Below, piece by piece: positions 50,306 through 59,498 of a DNA stretch of 64,000 nt. Numbering within the stretch: position 1 is the stretch's first letter; every line of letters begins with the position of its first letter. This DNA is from Tardibacter sp963781025. Lineage in GTDB: Bacteria > Pseudomonadota > Alphaproteobacteria > Sphingomonadales > Sphingomonadaceae. The position numbers and the translations under genes were made by a program. The DNA lies in NCBI GenBank assembly GCA_963781025.1, contig CAWADU010000003.1, positions 1,550,001-1,614,000 on the forward strand, in the 5' to 3' direction. The notes below the pieces were generated by a model. The model ran no database searches. It was not told the DNA's origin and saw only the letters and a program-made list of their open reading frames with translations.

Positions 50306-51694
50306 CTAACGGCCCACCATCTTTTCCGGCCGCACGACACGCCGGAATGTCGTTTCGTCGACCAGGCCGAGTTCCAGCCCGGCATCCAGCAGCGACTGGC
50401 CCGTGGCGTGGGCGTGCCGTGCTATCTTGGAGGCGTTATCATAGCCGATTTCCGGCGCAAGCGCCGTCACCAGCATCAGCGACTTTTCCAGCAGGTCGGC
50501 AATACGCGCCCTGTCCGGCTCCAGTCCGGCCACCGCCCGGTCGGCAAAGCTCGTCACGGCATCGGACAACAGGCGGATCGATTGCAGCACATTGTGCGCG
50601 ATCATCGGCTTGAAAACGTTCAGCTCCAGATGCCCCTGTAGCCCGCCGATGGTAACTGCCGTGTGGTTGCCCATCACCTGTGCGGCCACCATGGTCAGCG
50701 CCTCGCACTGCGTGGGATTGACCTTACCGGGCATGATCGAGCTTCCCGGCTCGTTTTCGGGCAGGTGAAGCTCTCCAAGCCCGCAGCGCGGCCCTGAACC
50801 GAGCAGGCGGAGATCGTTGGTGATCTTTGTCAGGCTGACCGCCAGCACGTTGAGCGCGCCTGACAGTTCGACCATGGTGTCGTGCGATGCCAATGCCTCG
50901 AATTTATTGGGGGCGCTGGTGAACGGCAGTCCCGTCGCCGCTGCGGCTTCAGCCGCGAAATCCTGCCCAAATCCATCGGGTGCGTTTAGCCCAGTGCCGA
51001 CGGCGGTGCCGCCCTGCGCCAGCCGGTAAAGCCTTGGCAGAACCGCGTCCACGCGCGCGATTCCATCCTCTACCTGCCGCGCGTAGCCGGAAAATTCCTG
51101 GCCCAGGGTCAGGGGCGTCGCGTCCTGCAAATGCGTGCGGCCGATCTTGACGATATCGTCCCAGGCCTCGGCATGGCCCGTCAGCAGCCCGTGCAGATGG
51201 GAAAGCGCGGGAAAAAGCGCGGCGTTCACCTCGCGCGCGGCGGCGATGTGCATGGCGGTGGGGAAGCTATCGTTCGACGACTGGCTTTGATTCACATGCT
51301 CGTTCGGATGGACGGGCTTCTTGCCGCCGCGCTTGCCGGTCAGCAGCTCGTTGGCGCGACCTGCGATCACCTCATTGGTGTTCATGTTGGTCTGGGTGCC
51401 CGATCCGGTCTGCCACACCACCAGCGGAAACTGATCGTCATGGCGGCCGTCCGCCACTTCCATGGCGGCCTGTTCGATCGCGTCGGCCAGCCCCGGATCG
51501 AGGCTGCCGTTGCGCCTGTTCACCCGCGCGGCGCACAGCTTCAGCGTTCCGAATGCGTGGACGAGCGGCACCGGCATCCGGATGTCGCCGATCGGAAAAT
51601 TCCCGATGGAGCGCTGGGTCTGGGCACCCCAATAGGCGGTGGCCGGTACATCAATCGGCCCGAAGCTGTCCGTTTCCTGCCGGGTCCGGCTCAC
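50306..51694 (-). CDS. fumC: Class II fumarate hydratase
   Basis: 462 residues. GSSIMPGKVNPTQCEALTMV is the family signature loop with the catalytic Ser, and GRTHLQDATPLTLGQEFSGYARQ carries another active-site segment. It converts fumarate to malate in the TCA cycle. It overlaps sspB by four bases. Confidence 0.97.
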   Translation of the reverse strand: MSRTRQETDSFGPIDVPATAYWGAQTQRSIGNFPIGDIRMPVPLVHAFGTLKLCAARVNRRNGSLDPGLADAIEQAAMEVADGRHDDQFPLVVWQTGSGTQTNMNTNEVIAGRANELLTGKRGGKKPVHPNEHVNQSQSSNDSFPTAMHIAAAREVNAALFPALSHLHGLLTGHAEAWDDIVKIGRTHLQDATPLTLGQEFSGYARQVEDGIARVDAVLPRLYRLAQGGTAVGTGLNAPDGFGQDFAAEAAAATGLPFTSAPNKFEALASHDTMVELSGALNVLAVSLTKITNDLRLLGSGPRCGLGELHLPENEPGSSIMPGKVNPTQCEALTMVAAQVMGNHTAVTIGGLQGHLELNVFKPMIAHNVLQSIRLLSDAVTSFADRAVAGLEPDRARIADLLEKSLMLVTALAPEIGYDNASKIARHAHATGQSLLDAGLELGLVDETTFRRVVRPEKMVGR

Positions 51695-52176
51695 TTCTTC
51701 CGCTTGAAATCGACCGAGACGACGTTCGATCCGTCGCCCGGGGGTTCGGCGGGGCCGTCGTTTTCGGCCACTTCGTTTTCGTCGAGCTGCAGGTCGGCGT
51801 CATCGCCCTGCGCCTGGAACTGTAGCGCGAAATTGACTGCGGGGTCGACGAAAGCGGTCACGGCCGCATAGGGGATGATCAGCTTGGCGGGCACCTGATT
51901 GAACGACAGCCCTACCTCAAACCGATCCCCATGCGTTTTCAGGTCCCAATACCGATTCTGGATGACGATGGTCATCTCCTCGGGGAAGCGTTCCAGCAGG
52001 TGCCTCGGGATGTCCACATCCACCGCGCGGGTGCGGAAGGTTATATAGAAATGATGGGCTCCTGGCAGGCCACCCGCTTCCTCCACCTCCCCAAGGACGC
52101 GTCCAACGACGGCGCGCAGCGCGTCCTGCACGATCTCGTCATAGGGAATCAGGCTGTCTGGTGCATCTTCGGTCAT
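51691..52176 (-). CDS. sspB: SspB-type ClpXP adaptor
   Basis: 161 residues. IPYDEIVQDALRAVVGRVLGEVE, HHFYITFRTRAVDVDIPRHLLERFPEEMTIVIQNRYWDL and FEVGLSFNQVPAKLIIPYAAVTAFVDPAVNFALQF are the alpha-type SspB fold. An acidic linker and VVSVDFKRKK end form the ClpX-docking tail. It binds ssrA-tagged proteins and brings them to ClpXP. The tmRNA gene lies just upstream. Confidence 0.93.
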   Translation of the reverse strand: MTEDAPDSLIPYDEIVQDALRAVVGRVLGEVEEAGGLPGAHHFYITFRTRAVDVDIPRHLLERFPEEMTIVIQNRYWDLKTHGDRFEVGLSFNQVPAKLIIPYAAVTAFVDPAVNFALQFQAQGDDADLQLDENEVAENDGPAEPPGDGSNVVSVDFKRKK

Positions 52177-52289
52177 CCGCGCATAGGTGGACGTTCAAAA
52201 AGCAAGGGTCAAGACAGGACTCTTACGGATTGATCCATCAGGGGCGAATATCATTTGCGGTGATGCCCGCGTGCGGCGGCGTCCTGAAT

Positions 52290-52610
52290 AGAAGCGGGGA
52301 GCTTCTGTTGCCCGGTGCTCCCCAAACCGCTGGAATCCGCTTCTGTTGCCCGGTGCGGCCCGAACCGCGCTTAAGCCTTGTAACCTTATCCGTGAGGACT
52401 TAGTTACGCAGCAATCGCGAGCGCCTCGTTATCGTTGGCACTTGTAGGTTTGAGAGGTTTCACGGCGCACTCAGGCCGGGCAAAAATACCGTCTTTCAAC
52501 ACACGTCGATCCTAGTTCGGCCCCATTCGAAGGGTGATCGTCTCACCCCTTGTGGTGGAGCCGCCGGGTACCGCCCCCGGGTCCGCTGCGCCTATTTCAC
52601 GGCATCGTTT
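52290..52610 (-). ncRNA. ssrA: Permuted two-piece tmRNA
   Basis: On the minus strand the acceptor piece comes first: T-arm CCGGG/CCCGG around GGCGGTA, then the acceptor strand CGGCTCC and ACCA ending near 52551. After a spacer the coding piece begins GGGGCCG at 52524; it pairs with CGGCTCC and gives the G3-U pair needed by alanyl-tRNA synthetase. The tag frame, 52439-52404, reads ANDNEALAIAA then stop. Downstream GCACCGGGCAACAGAAGC occurs twice, the second in a GGGGAGC/GCTCCCC hairpin near the end. Outer boundaries are approximate. It rescues stalled ribosomes. Confidence 0.93.
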
Positions 52611-52652
52611 ATCACCATAGCCGGATATCTCCGGCGAGATGGGATATAGGCC

Positions 52653-53828
52653 CTATCTCGTGGTTTTTGAAGAGGCTGATGCGACTCTGAGATAACGTTG
52701 CAGCAATCCGCCGTTGATGCGGTCCCAGTCGTAGCGCTCGGCCAGCCGGACTCCCGCCTCGCCGGCCGCCGTCCGGCCGTCCTCGCTCGTCAGATATGCG
52801 GCAAGGGCGGCTGCGCTCTCCTCGACATCATCGGGTGTCGTCAGCAAGCCATTGACACCCTCGTTGACCAGACTGAGCGAGCCCGTCGCCCGCGCGGCGA
52901 CGACCGGCAGGCCGCTTGCCATCGCTTCCAGCGTCACATTGCCGAAGGTTTCCGTCGAACTCGGGTTGAACATCACGTCGGCCGACGCATAGGCGCGCGC
53001 CAGATCCTCGCCTTTAAGGAAACCCGTATAGACAGCCTGGGGCGCCCGCTCCTCGATCCAACCGCGCGCGGGGCCATCGCCGACCACCAGCGCCTTGTGC
53101 GGCACGCCCATGTCATTCAGCCGCGCGAGGGTGGCCGCGAAGGTGTCCAGCCCCTTTTCCAGCACAAGGCGGCCGACGAACAGGACCACCGGATCGCCGT
53201 CGGTAAAACCCAGCGCCTGCCGCCAGGCCATATCCCGCCTGCCGGCATGGAAGATGTGGCGATCAATGCCCCTGCTCCAGATCGCGATATGGCGCGACAT
53301 GCGCTGGTCATGGAGGACGGCGGCCATGCTTTCCGATGGCGCGTAAATCTCCTCGCACCGCTGGTAGAGCCGCCGCAGGATCGATTCGGCGACCGTCTGC
53401 AGCCATGCCATGCGATAATAGCGGAAATAGGTTTCGAACCGCGTGTGCACCGATGCCACCACCGGCACCTGGTTTCGCCTGGCCCATCCGGCGGCGCGGT
53501 GGCCGATGATGTCGGGCGATGCGATATGGACCAGATTAGGCCGGAACGCCGCGATGTCCTGACGGATCTTGCGCGGCAAGCCGGTGCCGACCCGGTATTC
53601 GCCACGGCCCGGCAAGGGGAAGGAAGGCACACCGACAAGGTCGCCCACCGGCTCGAACGCGGGGGTTGCAATCGTCGGCGAATAGATGCGCACCGCCACG
53701 CCTTGGCCCAGCAGATAATCCACGAGCCGGTTCAACGCCTGATTGGCGCCGTCACGCACATAATTGTAATTGCCCGTGAACAGGGCAACGCGAAGGTCAG
53801 ACATCTGCATCGACGTGCTTCTATTCAT
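52653..53828 (-). CDS. GT4-family glycosyltransferase
   Basis: 391 residues; ATGs at 53828, 53810 and 53804 are all possible. The N-terminal domain begins LRVALFTGNYNYVRDGANQAL, and the donor-site domain has VVLFVGRLVLEKGLDTFAATL, YTGFLKGEDLARAYASADVMFNPSSTETFGNVTLEAMASGLPVVA. It resembles mannosyltransferases acting on membrane lipids (MgtA-like). The substrate is unknown; a glycolipid or sphingolipid sugar is possible. Confidence 0.87.
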   Translation of the reverse strand: MNRSTSMQMSDLRVALFTGNYNYVRDGANQALNRLVDYLLGQGVAVRIYSPTIATPAFEPVGDLVGVPSFPLPGRGEYRVGTGLPRKIRQDIAAFRPNLVHIASPDIIGHRAAGWARRNQVPVVASVHTRFETYFRYYRMAWLQTVAESILRRLYQRCEEIYAPSESMAAVLHDQRMSRHIAIWSRGIDRHIFHAGRRDMAWRQALGFTDGDPVVLFVGRLVLEKGLDTFAATLARLNDMGVPHKALVVGDGPARGWIEERAPQAVYTGFLKGEDLARAYASADVMFNPSSTETFGNVTLEAMASGLPVVAARATGSLSLVNEGVNGLLTTPDDVEESAAALAAYLTSEDGRTAAGEAGVRLAERYDWDRINGGLLQRYLRVASASSKTTR

Positions 53829-53923
53829 CCTTGGGCGTTACGCCAAGCCGTACCGGGCTCCGATGCACCGGGAATGAATGTGAGGGGAAGTGTTTTGCCC
53901 CATGCCGGGAGCATCGCGGCGGT

Positions 53924-54142
53924 CTAGGAACTGCGAAGCGCCTGTTCGAACAGCCAGACGCGAATCGCGCTCGACAGATTTGTCGTCCGCTCCTCGTCGA
54001 TCCGCGCCACCAGCGCATTCAGGCTCAGCCCCGCCTCGTCCGCCGCCCGCTTGAGAGCGTCCCAGAACACCGGCTCAAGGCTGATGCTGGTGGCGTGGCC
54101 GGAGATGTTGACTGAGCGTTTGACAAGCTCCGTTCCGGCCAC
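53924..54142 (-). CDS. Ribbon-helix-helix domain protein
   Basis: 72 residues from a GTG at 54142. KRSVNISGHATSISLEPVFWDALKRAADEAGLSLNALVARIDEERTTNLSSAIRVWLFEQAL is a ribbon-helix-helix (RHH_4-type) fold that usually binds DNA. GAGGA lies 14 bases upstream. In the given sequence it is read as the tail of phaB only because of the frameshift there. The target is unknown. Confidence 0.82.
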   Translation of the reverse strand: MAGTELVKRSVNISGHATSISLEPVFWDALKRAADEAGLSLNALVARIDEERTTNLSSAIRVWLFEQALRSS

Positions 54143-54155
54143 GTTCCGACAATCC

Positions 54156-54877
54156 TCAGTACATATGTTGCCCACCGTTGATCGACAGCGTCGACCCGGT
54201 GACAAAGCCAGCATCTTCGGAACACAGGAAAGCGACCCCCGGGCGATTTCCTCGGCATGGCCGAGCCGTCCGACCGGCACGCGCGCGATGATCTTTGCCA
54301 GCACGTCCTGCGGCACGGCGGCCACCATGTCGGTGTCGATATAGCCCGGGGCCAACGCGTTCACCGTCACGCCGAACTTCGCGCCTTCCTGGGCGAGCGC
54401 CTTGGTGAAGCCGTGAATGCCCGATTTGGCGGCGGCATAGTTGACCTGCCCATATTGACCGGCCTGCCCGTTGACCGAACCGATGTTGACGACGCGGCCC
54501 CAGCCCCGGTCACGCATTCCAGCGAAAACCGCCTTGGCCATGTTGAAGCAGCCGCCAAGGTTGGTGTCGATGACCTCCTTCCACATCTGGTAGGTCATCT
54601 TCATGATGGTCCCGTCGCGTGTGATTCCGGCGTTGTTGACCAAAACATCGACGGGTCCCACGTCGGCTTCGACCTTGGCAACGCCCTTCTGACAGGCCTC
54701 ATAGTCGGCGACGTCCCAGCGATAGGCCGGGATGCCATGCTTTTCGGTGAACGCGCGGGCCTTCTCGTCATTGCCGGCATAGTTGGCCACGGCAGTCATT
54801 CCCGCGGCCTTCAAGGCGACGCAGATCGCTTCGCCGATGCCGCGCGTCCCACCCGTTACTATCGCGACGCGTCCCAT
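54156..54877 (-). pseudogene. phaB: Acetoacetyl-CoA reductase PhaB, one-base deletion as written
   Basis: 722 bases. VAIVTGGTRGIGEAIC, VNIGSVNGQAGQYGQVNYAAAKSG (Ser, Tyr, Lys) and APGYIDTDMVAAVP are PhaB. After EEIARG the frame slips: one G is missing from the run at 54236-54240. With it restored the end reads VAFLCSEDAGFVTGSTLSINGG and stops at 54156, giving 240 residues, the usual length. A single homopolymer error is the simplest cause. It makes 3-hydroxybutyryl-CoA for PHB. No phaA or phaC is nearby. Confidence 0.9.
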
Positions 54878-54914
54878 CTGACCTCTCCCCATGCAAGCGG
54901 TTGACGCCATCAGC

Positions 54915-55931
54915 CTAGGTGTGGACAACCCAGCCCGCAAGCTCCCGAATCAGCAGGTCGCGCAACATTTTTTTGCCCGGCTCGCTGGCATTGAGGCAGG
55001 GCAGATAAACGAAGCGCTCGCCGCCGGCCGCGAGGAATTTTTCCTTGCCACGGATTGCGATTTCTTCCAGCGTTTCAAGACAATCTGCGGCAAATCCGGG
55101 CGCAAGTATCGCCACCGATCGAATGCCTGATCCGGGCAGGCTTTGCAGCAGCGCATCGGTCGCGGGTTCAAGCCATTTCGCACGGCCGAAACGCGACTGG
55201 AAGCCGATCCTCACCTCTCGCCCCAACGCCTCGCTCAAGAGGCGTGCCGTCTTCTGGCATTGGCAATGATAGGGATCGCCAAGCTTCAGCGTGCGCAGCG
55301 GCATGCCATGAAAGCTGGCGACAATCGCATCCGGCACGAAATCGAGCGCGGCGAGACCCGATTCCACCGAGGTTTTCAGCGCATCGATATAGGCGGGGTC
55401 GTCATGATAGGGCGGCAGGAAGCGCAGCGTCGGTTGCCAGCGCAGCGCGCGCAACGCCCTGCCAACCTCGTCGACCACGGTGGCGGTCGTTGCCGCGCTG
55501 TATTGCGGATAGAGGGGCGCGACGAGTATGCGCCCGCACCCGGCGGCCTGCAAAGCGGCGAGCCGGTCGCGGATCGTGGGTTGGCCATAGCGCATGGCAA
55601 AGTCGACGACCGTATCCGGGCCGAAAGCGCCCGCCAGCGCAGCCGCCTGATCCTGGGTGATCGCCTTCAGCGGCGACAGATCGCGCGCCTTGTCCCAGAT
55701 CAGCGAATAAGCATGGGCCGATTTGCGGGGCCGCAGGTTCAGAATGACGGCGCGCAAAATCAGCTGCCAGAACAGCGGGGGAATTTCCACCACCCGCCGG
55801 TCCGACAGGAATTCCTTGAGATAGGGTTTGACCGCGGCCGGTGTCGGCGCTTCCGGTGTGCCGAGGTTGACGAGCAGCACCCCGATCCGGCCCGAGGCTG
55901 TCGATGGATGGCCATCGGGCAAATCCATCAT
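54915..55931 (-). CDS. hemH: Ferrochelatase
   Basis: 338 residues. The ATG at 55931 overlaps the stop of the upstream gene as ATGA. IGVLLVNLGTPEAPTPAAVKPYLKEFLSDRRVVE opens it, the catalytic His is in IVASFHGMPLRTLKLGDPYHCQC, and the C-terminus has AILAPGFAADCLETLEEIAI. It inserts iron into protoporphyrin IX at the inner membrane. The long upstream extension in the same frame is antisense noise. Confidence 0.96.
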   Translation of the reverse strand: MMDLPDGHPSTASGRIGVLLVNLGTPEAPTPAAVKPYLKEFLSDRRVVEIPPLFWQLILRAVILNLRPRKSAHAYSLIWDKARDLSPLKAITQDQAAALAGAFGPDTVVDFAMRYGQPTIRDRLAALQAAGCGRILVAPLYPQYSAATTATVVDEVGRALRALRWQPTLRFLPPYHDDPAYIDALKTSVESGLAALDFVPDAIVASFHGMPLRTLKLGDPYHCQCQKTARLLSEALGREVRIGFQSRFGRAKWLEPATDALLQSLPGSGIRSVAILAPGFAADCLETLEEIAIRGKEKFLAAGGERFVYLPCLNASEPGKKMLRDLLIRELAGWVVHT

Positions 55932-58168
55932 GACAATGACTGTCCGGCAAGCGGCAGACGCCGAACGCGTTTGGCGGTCGCGGCATAAACGGCATTCGCG
56001 ATGGCGGGCGCTACAAGGGGCACCGCAATGCCGCTGACGCCAGCAGGCCGCGCTGCGCTCTCCATGATCTGGATCTCGATGGCGGGCGTATCGCGCAGCT
56101 TGGGCAGGCCCATCCGCCCAAGGTCCTGCTGATCCGGCAATCCCTTGGACCAATCCACGCCGCCGGCCATCACGCCATGAAGCCCAAAGACGATGCCGCC
56201 TTCTACCTGTTGGCGGATCAGGTCGGGATTGATCGCCCGCCCGCAATCGACCGCGCAGGTCACGCGTTCCACCTTTACGGCCTGGTCCTTGGTGATCGTG
56301 ACTTCGGCGAGCATGGCGGCGACGGCATCGCCGATCCCGTGCAATGCCAGACCTTGCGCGGCCTCGCCGGCAAACGGCGCGTATCCGCCCAGGCTCGCCA
56401 CGGTCTTCAGTACTTCGGCGTGGCGCGGATTGGAACGCAGCATCCTTACCCTGAACGACAGCGGGTCGAGGCCCGCCGCCGCCGCCAGTTCGTCGATGAA
56501 GCACTCGGTAAAGAAGGCCGTCGCGCTGTGCGTGCCCGACCGCCAGATACCCGGCTTCGCGCCGATATCGGCAAATCGATGGGCCACCTTCAGACTGGGA
56601 ATGTCATAGGGGGGAACCGCCCCCGCGATCGCCTCTCCGTTGGCGCCGTCATCGATCGACAGGCCGGGCAGCAGCGTGCGCGCCGTATTGGAAGCGGTGT
56701 CGGGCGCGGCAATGATCGCCTCCCAGGCGGCGATCGTCTTGTCCGGCGTCAAGGCCGCTTGCATCCGCGCCAGCATCGGCGGGCGCATCGCATCATGCAC
56801 GACATCCTCGAACCGCGAGCATACAAGCTGGACCGGGCGCTTCACCTCCTGGGCGATCAGCGCAGCCTGTACGGCGACCTGCGGATCCACGAGCCGCCCA
56901 AAGCCGCCGCCGACGAGCGTGGGATAAACGACCACCTCATCGGGCGTAAAACCAAGCGCGCCTGCCACCGCGTCCCGCACCAGCGTCGCCGATTGCGTGG
57001 CGGTCCATATCTCGCACTTGCCGCCGGATATCCGCGCGGTGGCATTGGGCGTTTCGGGCGAGGCGTGCGCCAGCATCGGCACCGCATAATCGGCCCGCAC
57101 GACGTTCTTGCCGCCGAGCGCCGCCTGCGCGTCGCCACGGTCGATGGCGTTCGCGGACTCCCCGTCGCGAAGCGCCTCTTCGAGCGCTTCCTTGATCGCC
57201 GCCTGGTGGAGCAAGCCCCCGTTCGTCTCGAAGCGCGGCTTCATCACATTCAGCGCGCGATTGGCGGCCCACCAGCTTTCGCCCACGGCGGCGATCCACC
57301 GATCATTCCGGACGATCTTTATTACGTCACGCAGACCCTGCCCCGCCTTCACATCGGCCGAAACGAGGCTGCTGTCGCCGGGCGGTCCGGCGCGCACGGA
57401 GGCATAGACCATGTTGGGCAGGCGCACGTCCGCGCCAAAGCGGGCGGAGCCGTCCAGCTTCGGTGGCGCATCCAGCCTTGGCAGGGATCGGCCGGAAAGC
57501 CGGGGAGCCGACGCTTCCCTCGGCGGAATTTCAGATGGCGGATCGAACCCGGCCGCTTCCTCCGCCAACTGGCCAAATGCGATCCGTTCCGCGCCATTGA
57601 CGACAAATCCGCCGCGTGTCTGAAGCGTTTTCCAGTCGGTTTCCCACCGCTGGGCGGCTGCCTTGCAAAGCAACGCGCGCGCGACCTCGCCCGCTTTCGC
57701 ATAGCTGTCATGGAACGACGGCGTGGAATTGGAACCGATGGTCGCCTGAAGCTCTCGCGCATCGCCCGGCCAGGATTTCAGCATCCGTGCAGCGGGGCCG
57801 GCCCAATCGGGCAAAGCGAAATGTTCGAGGTCCGCCAGCAGCAGACGATTGGCATAGGCCGGGCCGATCGGCGCGGGTTCCACCGCGACCATGTTCCAGT
57901 CGGCGCCGAGCGCGTCGGCCAAAATCTGCGGAAGCGCGGTCCAGATTCCCTGTCCCATCTCAGCCTGCGGAACGGCCACCGTCACGCGATTATCCACGCC
58001 GATTTTCAGGAACGCGCCAACGGCCGTTTCGCCTTCCCGAACCGCGAGGTTGAGCGACTGGCTTCGCGGCCAGACGCGCCATGCGATCAACAGTCCAGCC
58101 CCAATGCCGCCGCCCACCAGGATGGTGCGGCGATTGATTTCAATTCTTGATTTCAGTCCGGTTCCCAT
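55928..58168 (-). CDS. IorB-like molybdopterin-binding subunit, orphan
   Basis: 746 residues from the ATG at 58168. It starts with INRRTILVGGGIGAGLLIAW, a twin-Arg-like and membrane-anchor segment, then the xanthine-dehydrogenase-family core in two halves (VAVPQAEMGQGIWTALPQILADALGADW; VYPTLVGGGFGRLVDPQVAVQAALIAQEV; VTCAVDCGRAINPDLIRQQVEGGIVFGLHG). It resembles isoquinoline 1-oxidoreductase beta subunits. The usual 2Fe-2S subunit and cytochrome are not adjacent. The substrate is unknown. Confidence 0.9.
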   Translation of the reverse strand: MGTGLKSRIEINRRTILVGGGIGAGLLIAWRVWPRSQSLNLAVREGETAVGAFLKIGVDNRVTVAVPQAEMGQGIWTALPQILADALGADWNMVAVEPAPIGPAYANRLLLADLEHFALPDWAGPAARMLKSWPGDARELQATIGSNSTPSFHDSYAKAGEVARALLCKAAAQRWETDWKTLQTRGGFVVNGAERIAFGQLAEEAAGFDPPSEIPPREASAPRLSGRSLPRLDAPPKLDGSARFGADVRLPNMVYASVRAGPPGDSSLVSADVKAGQGLRDVIKIVRNDRWIAAVGESWWAANRALNVMKPRFETNGGLLHQAAIKEALEEALRDGESANAIDRGDAQAALGGKNVVRADYAVPMLAHASPETPNATARISGGKCEIWTATQSATLVRDAVAGALGFTPDEVVVYPTLVGGGFGRLVDPQVAVQAALIAQEVKRPVQLVCSRFEDVVHDAMRPPMLARMQAALTPDKTIAAWEAIIAAPDTASNTARTLLPGLSIDDGANGEAIAGAVPPYDIPSLKVAHRFADIGAKPGIWRSGTHSATAFFTECFIDELAAAAGLDPLSFRVRMLRSNPRHAEVLKTVASLGGYAPFAGEAAQGLALHGIGDAVAAMLAEVTITKDQAVKVERVTCAVDCGRAINPDLIRQQVEGGIVFGLHGVMAGGVDWSKGLPDQQDLGRMGLPKLRDTPAIEIQIMESAARPAGVSGIAVPLVAPAIANAVYAATAKRVRRLPLAGQSLS

Positions 58169-58307
58169 CGGCCGATGGTGATAGGATGGGATGTCCCCAG
58201 TGGCTAGGGCCAAAGCTGCCGGTCGTACAATCCGGCAAGGCCGTCCTTTGCCTTTGCCCTTCCGATTACCCCCCTTTATGGTGGCTGAAATCGCGAAGGA
58301 ATATTTG

Positions 58308-59165
58308 ATGGTTGGGTTGTCCGCTGAAGTGGCGTCGGGTTTGCATTTCACATCTCTTGGCCTGTCCCCCGTCGCGCTGGACCTCGGCTTCTTTCAACTG
58401 CGCTGGTACAGCCTTGCCTATATCGCCGGCATACTCATCGGCTGGTGGTACCTGCTGAAGCTGCTCGCCTATCCAAATGCGCCCATGGCAAGGCGCCACG
58501 CCGATGATCTGGTGACCTATGCGACGCTTGGCATCATCCTGGGCGGCCGCCTGGCCTATGTCCTGTTCTACGATCCGGCCCAATTCCTTGCCCATCCCGG
58601 CGATATCGTGAAGCTGTGGGAAGGCGGCATGTCGTTCCATGGCGGCGTCATCGGCGTCAGCCTGGCGATCATCTTCATGGCCCGCCGCTACAAGCTCGAT
58701 TGGCTGCGCATTCATGACTATGTCGCCTGCGTCGTGCCGATCGGCCTGGGCTTTGGCCAACTCGCCAATTTCGTCAATGGCGAGCTATGGGGCCGCCCCA
58801 CCAACGTTCCATGGGGCATGATCTTCCCATCCGCGCCCGATCAATTGCCGCGTCATCCCAGCCAGCTCTACGAATTCGGCCTGGAGGGTGTGGTGCTGTT
58901 CGCGCTGCTCTGGGCCCTGTTTTTCAAGACCGAAGCCCGCAAGAAGCCGGGGATGCTCGTCGGCACGTTCCTGCTCGGCTATGGCGTTGCCCGCTTCACG
59001 GTGGAATTCTTCCGCGAGCCCGACATCCAGCTCGGCACATTGTCCTGGGGGCTTACCATGGGACAGACCCTGTGCCTGCCGATGATCGTCGGCGGTCTCT
59101 TCCTGATCGCGACCGCCGGAAATCGGGCGGGTCGAGTCTCTGCGGTGTCGGCCGACATCGCTTAG
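58308..59165 (+). CDS. lgt: Prolipoprotein diacylglyceryl transferase
   Basis: 285 residues from the ATG at 58308 (AAGGA eight bases upstream); an ATG at 58278 is also in frame. Seven membrane helices. WYSLAYIAGILIGWWYLL, GGRLAYVLFYDP, WEGGMSFHGGVIG and FGQLANFVNGELWGRPT are Lgt motifs. It attaches the lipid to lipobox cysteines such as those of the lipoproteins in this window. Confidence 0.96.
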   Translation: MVGLSAEVASGLHFTSLGLSPVALDLGFFQLRWYSLAYIAGILIGWWYLLKLLAYPNAPMARRHADDLVTYATLGIILGGRLAYVLFYDPAQFLAHPGDIVKLWEGGMSFHGGVIGVSLAIIFMARRYKLDWLRIHDYVACVVPIGLGFGQLANFVNGELWGRPTNVPWGMIFPSAPDQLPRHPSQLYEFGLEGVVLFALLWALFFKTEARKKPGMLVGTFLLGYGVARFTVEFFREPDIQLGTLSWGLTMGQTLCLPMIVGGLFLIATAGNRAGRVSAVSADIA

Positions 59166-59498
59166 CCCAATCGTGGAACGTTCGTTTTCGGCTGCGCGGC
59201 TTCCCGTGCGGCCGGTATCAACATGATTTGCCTTGAAAATCCTTCTGATGGAATGAGTTGTTTCGCCCAATATAAATGAAGAATCTGTCAATTGTCAGAT
59301 GTTCCAACTTCATCAAATTCAATAGTTTATAAGAAAACTCGATCTGTCGTTACATAGACGAAACATATTAATCGTACTATTAACCATCTTAGACGAACCC
59401 TGCATGAAACAGGATGGAAACCGGTCTTTAGAGGTATGGGAGTTACTCTCTGATGACTATGACAAAAGGAGGATACCACTTTTCTAAAGGGACCTCAT
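59166..59498. other. AT-rich 333-base gap upstream of PEP-CTERM gene
   Basis: The composition is much more AT-rich than its surroundings from about 59240 to 59480. TCTGTCAATTGTCAGA at 59284-59299 is a near-palindrome with one mismatched pair. The ribosome site AAAGGGA lies seven bases before the next ATG. No gene is seen and no clear -35/-10 pair could be fixed. Confidence 0.5.

Noticed and set aside
55932..56504. N-terminal extension of ferrochelatase
   Set aside because: The 191 extra codons are another frame of the upstream gene; the ATG at 55931 overlaps the upstream stop in normal operon style.
56177..58150. 657-codon plus-strand frame opposite the IorB-like gene
   Set aside because: It mirrors a well-supported molybdopterin subunit, has an Arg/His-rich translation, and no ribosome site or family motif.
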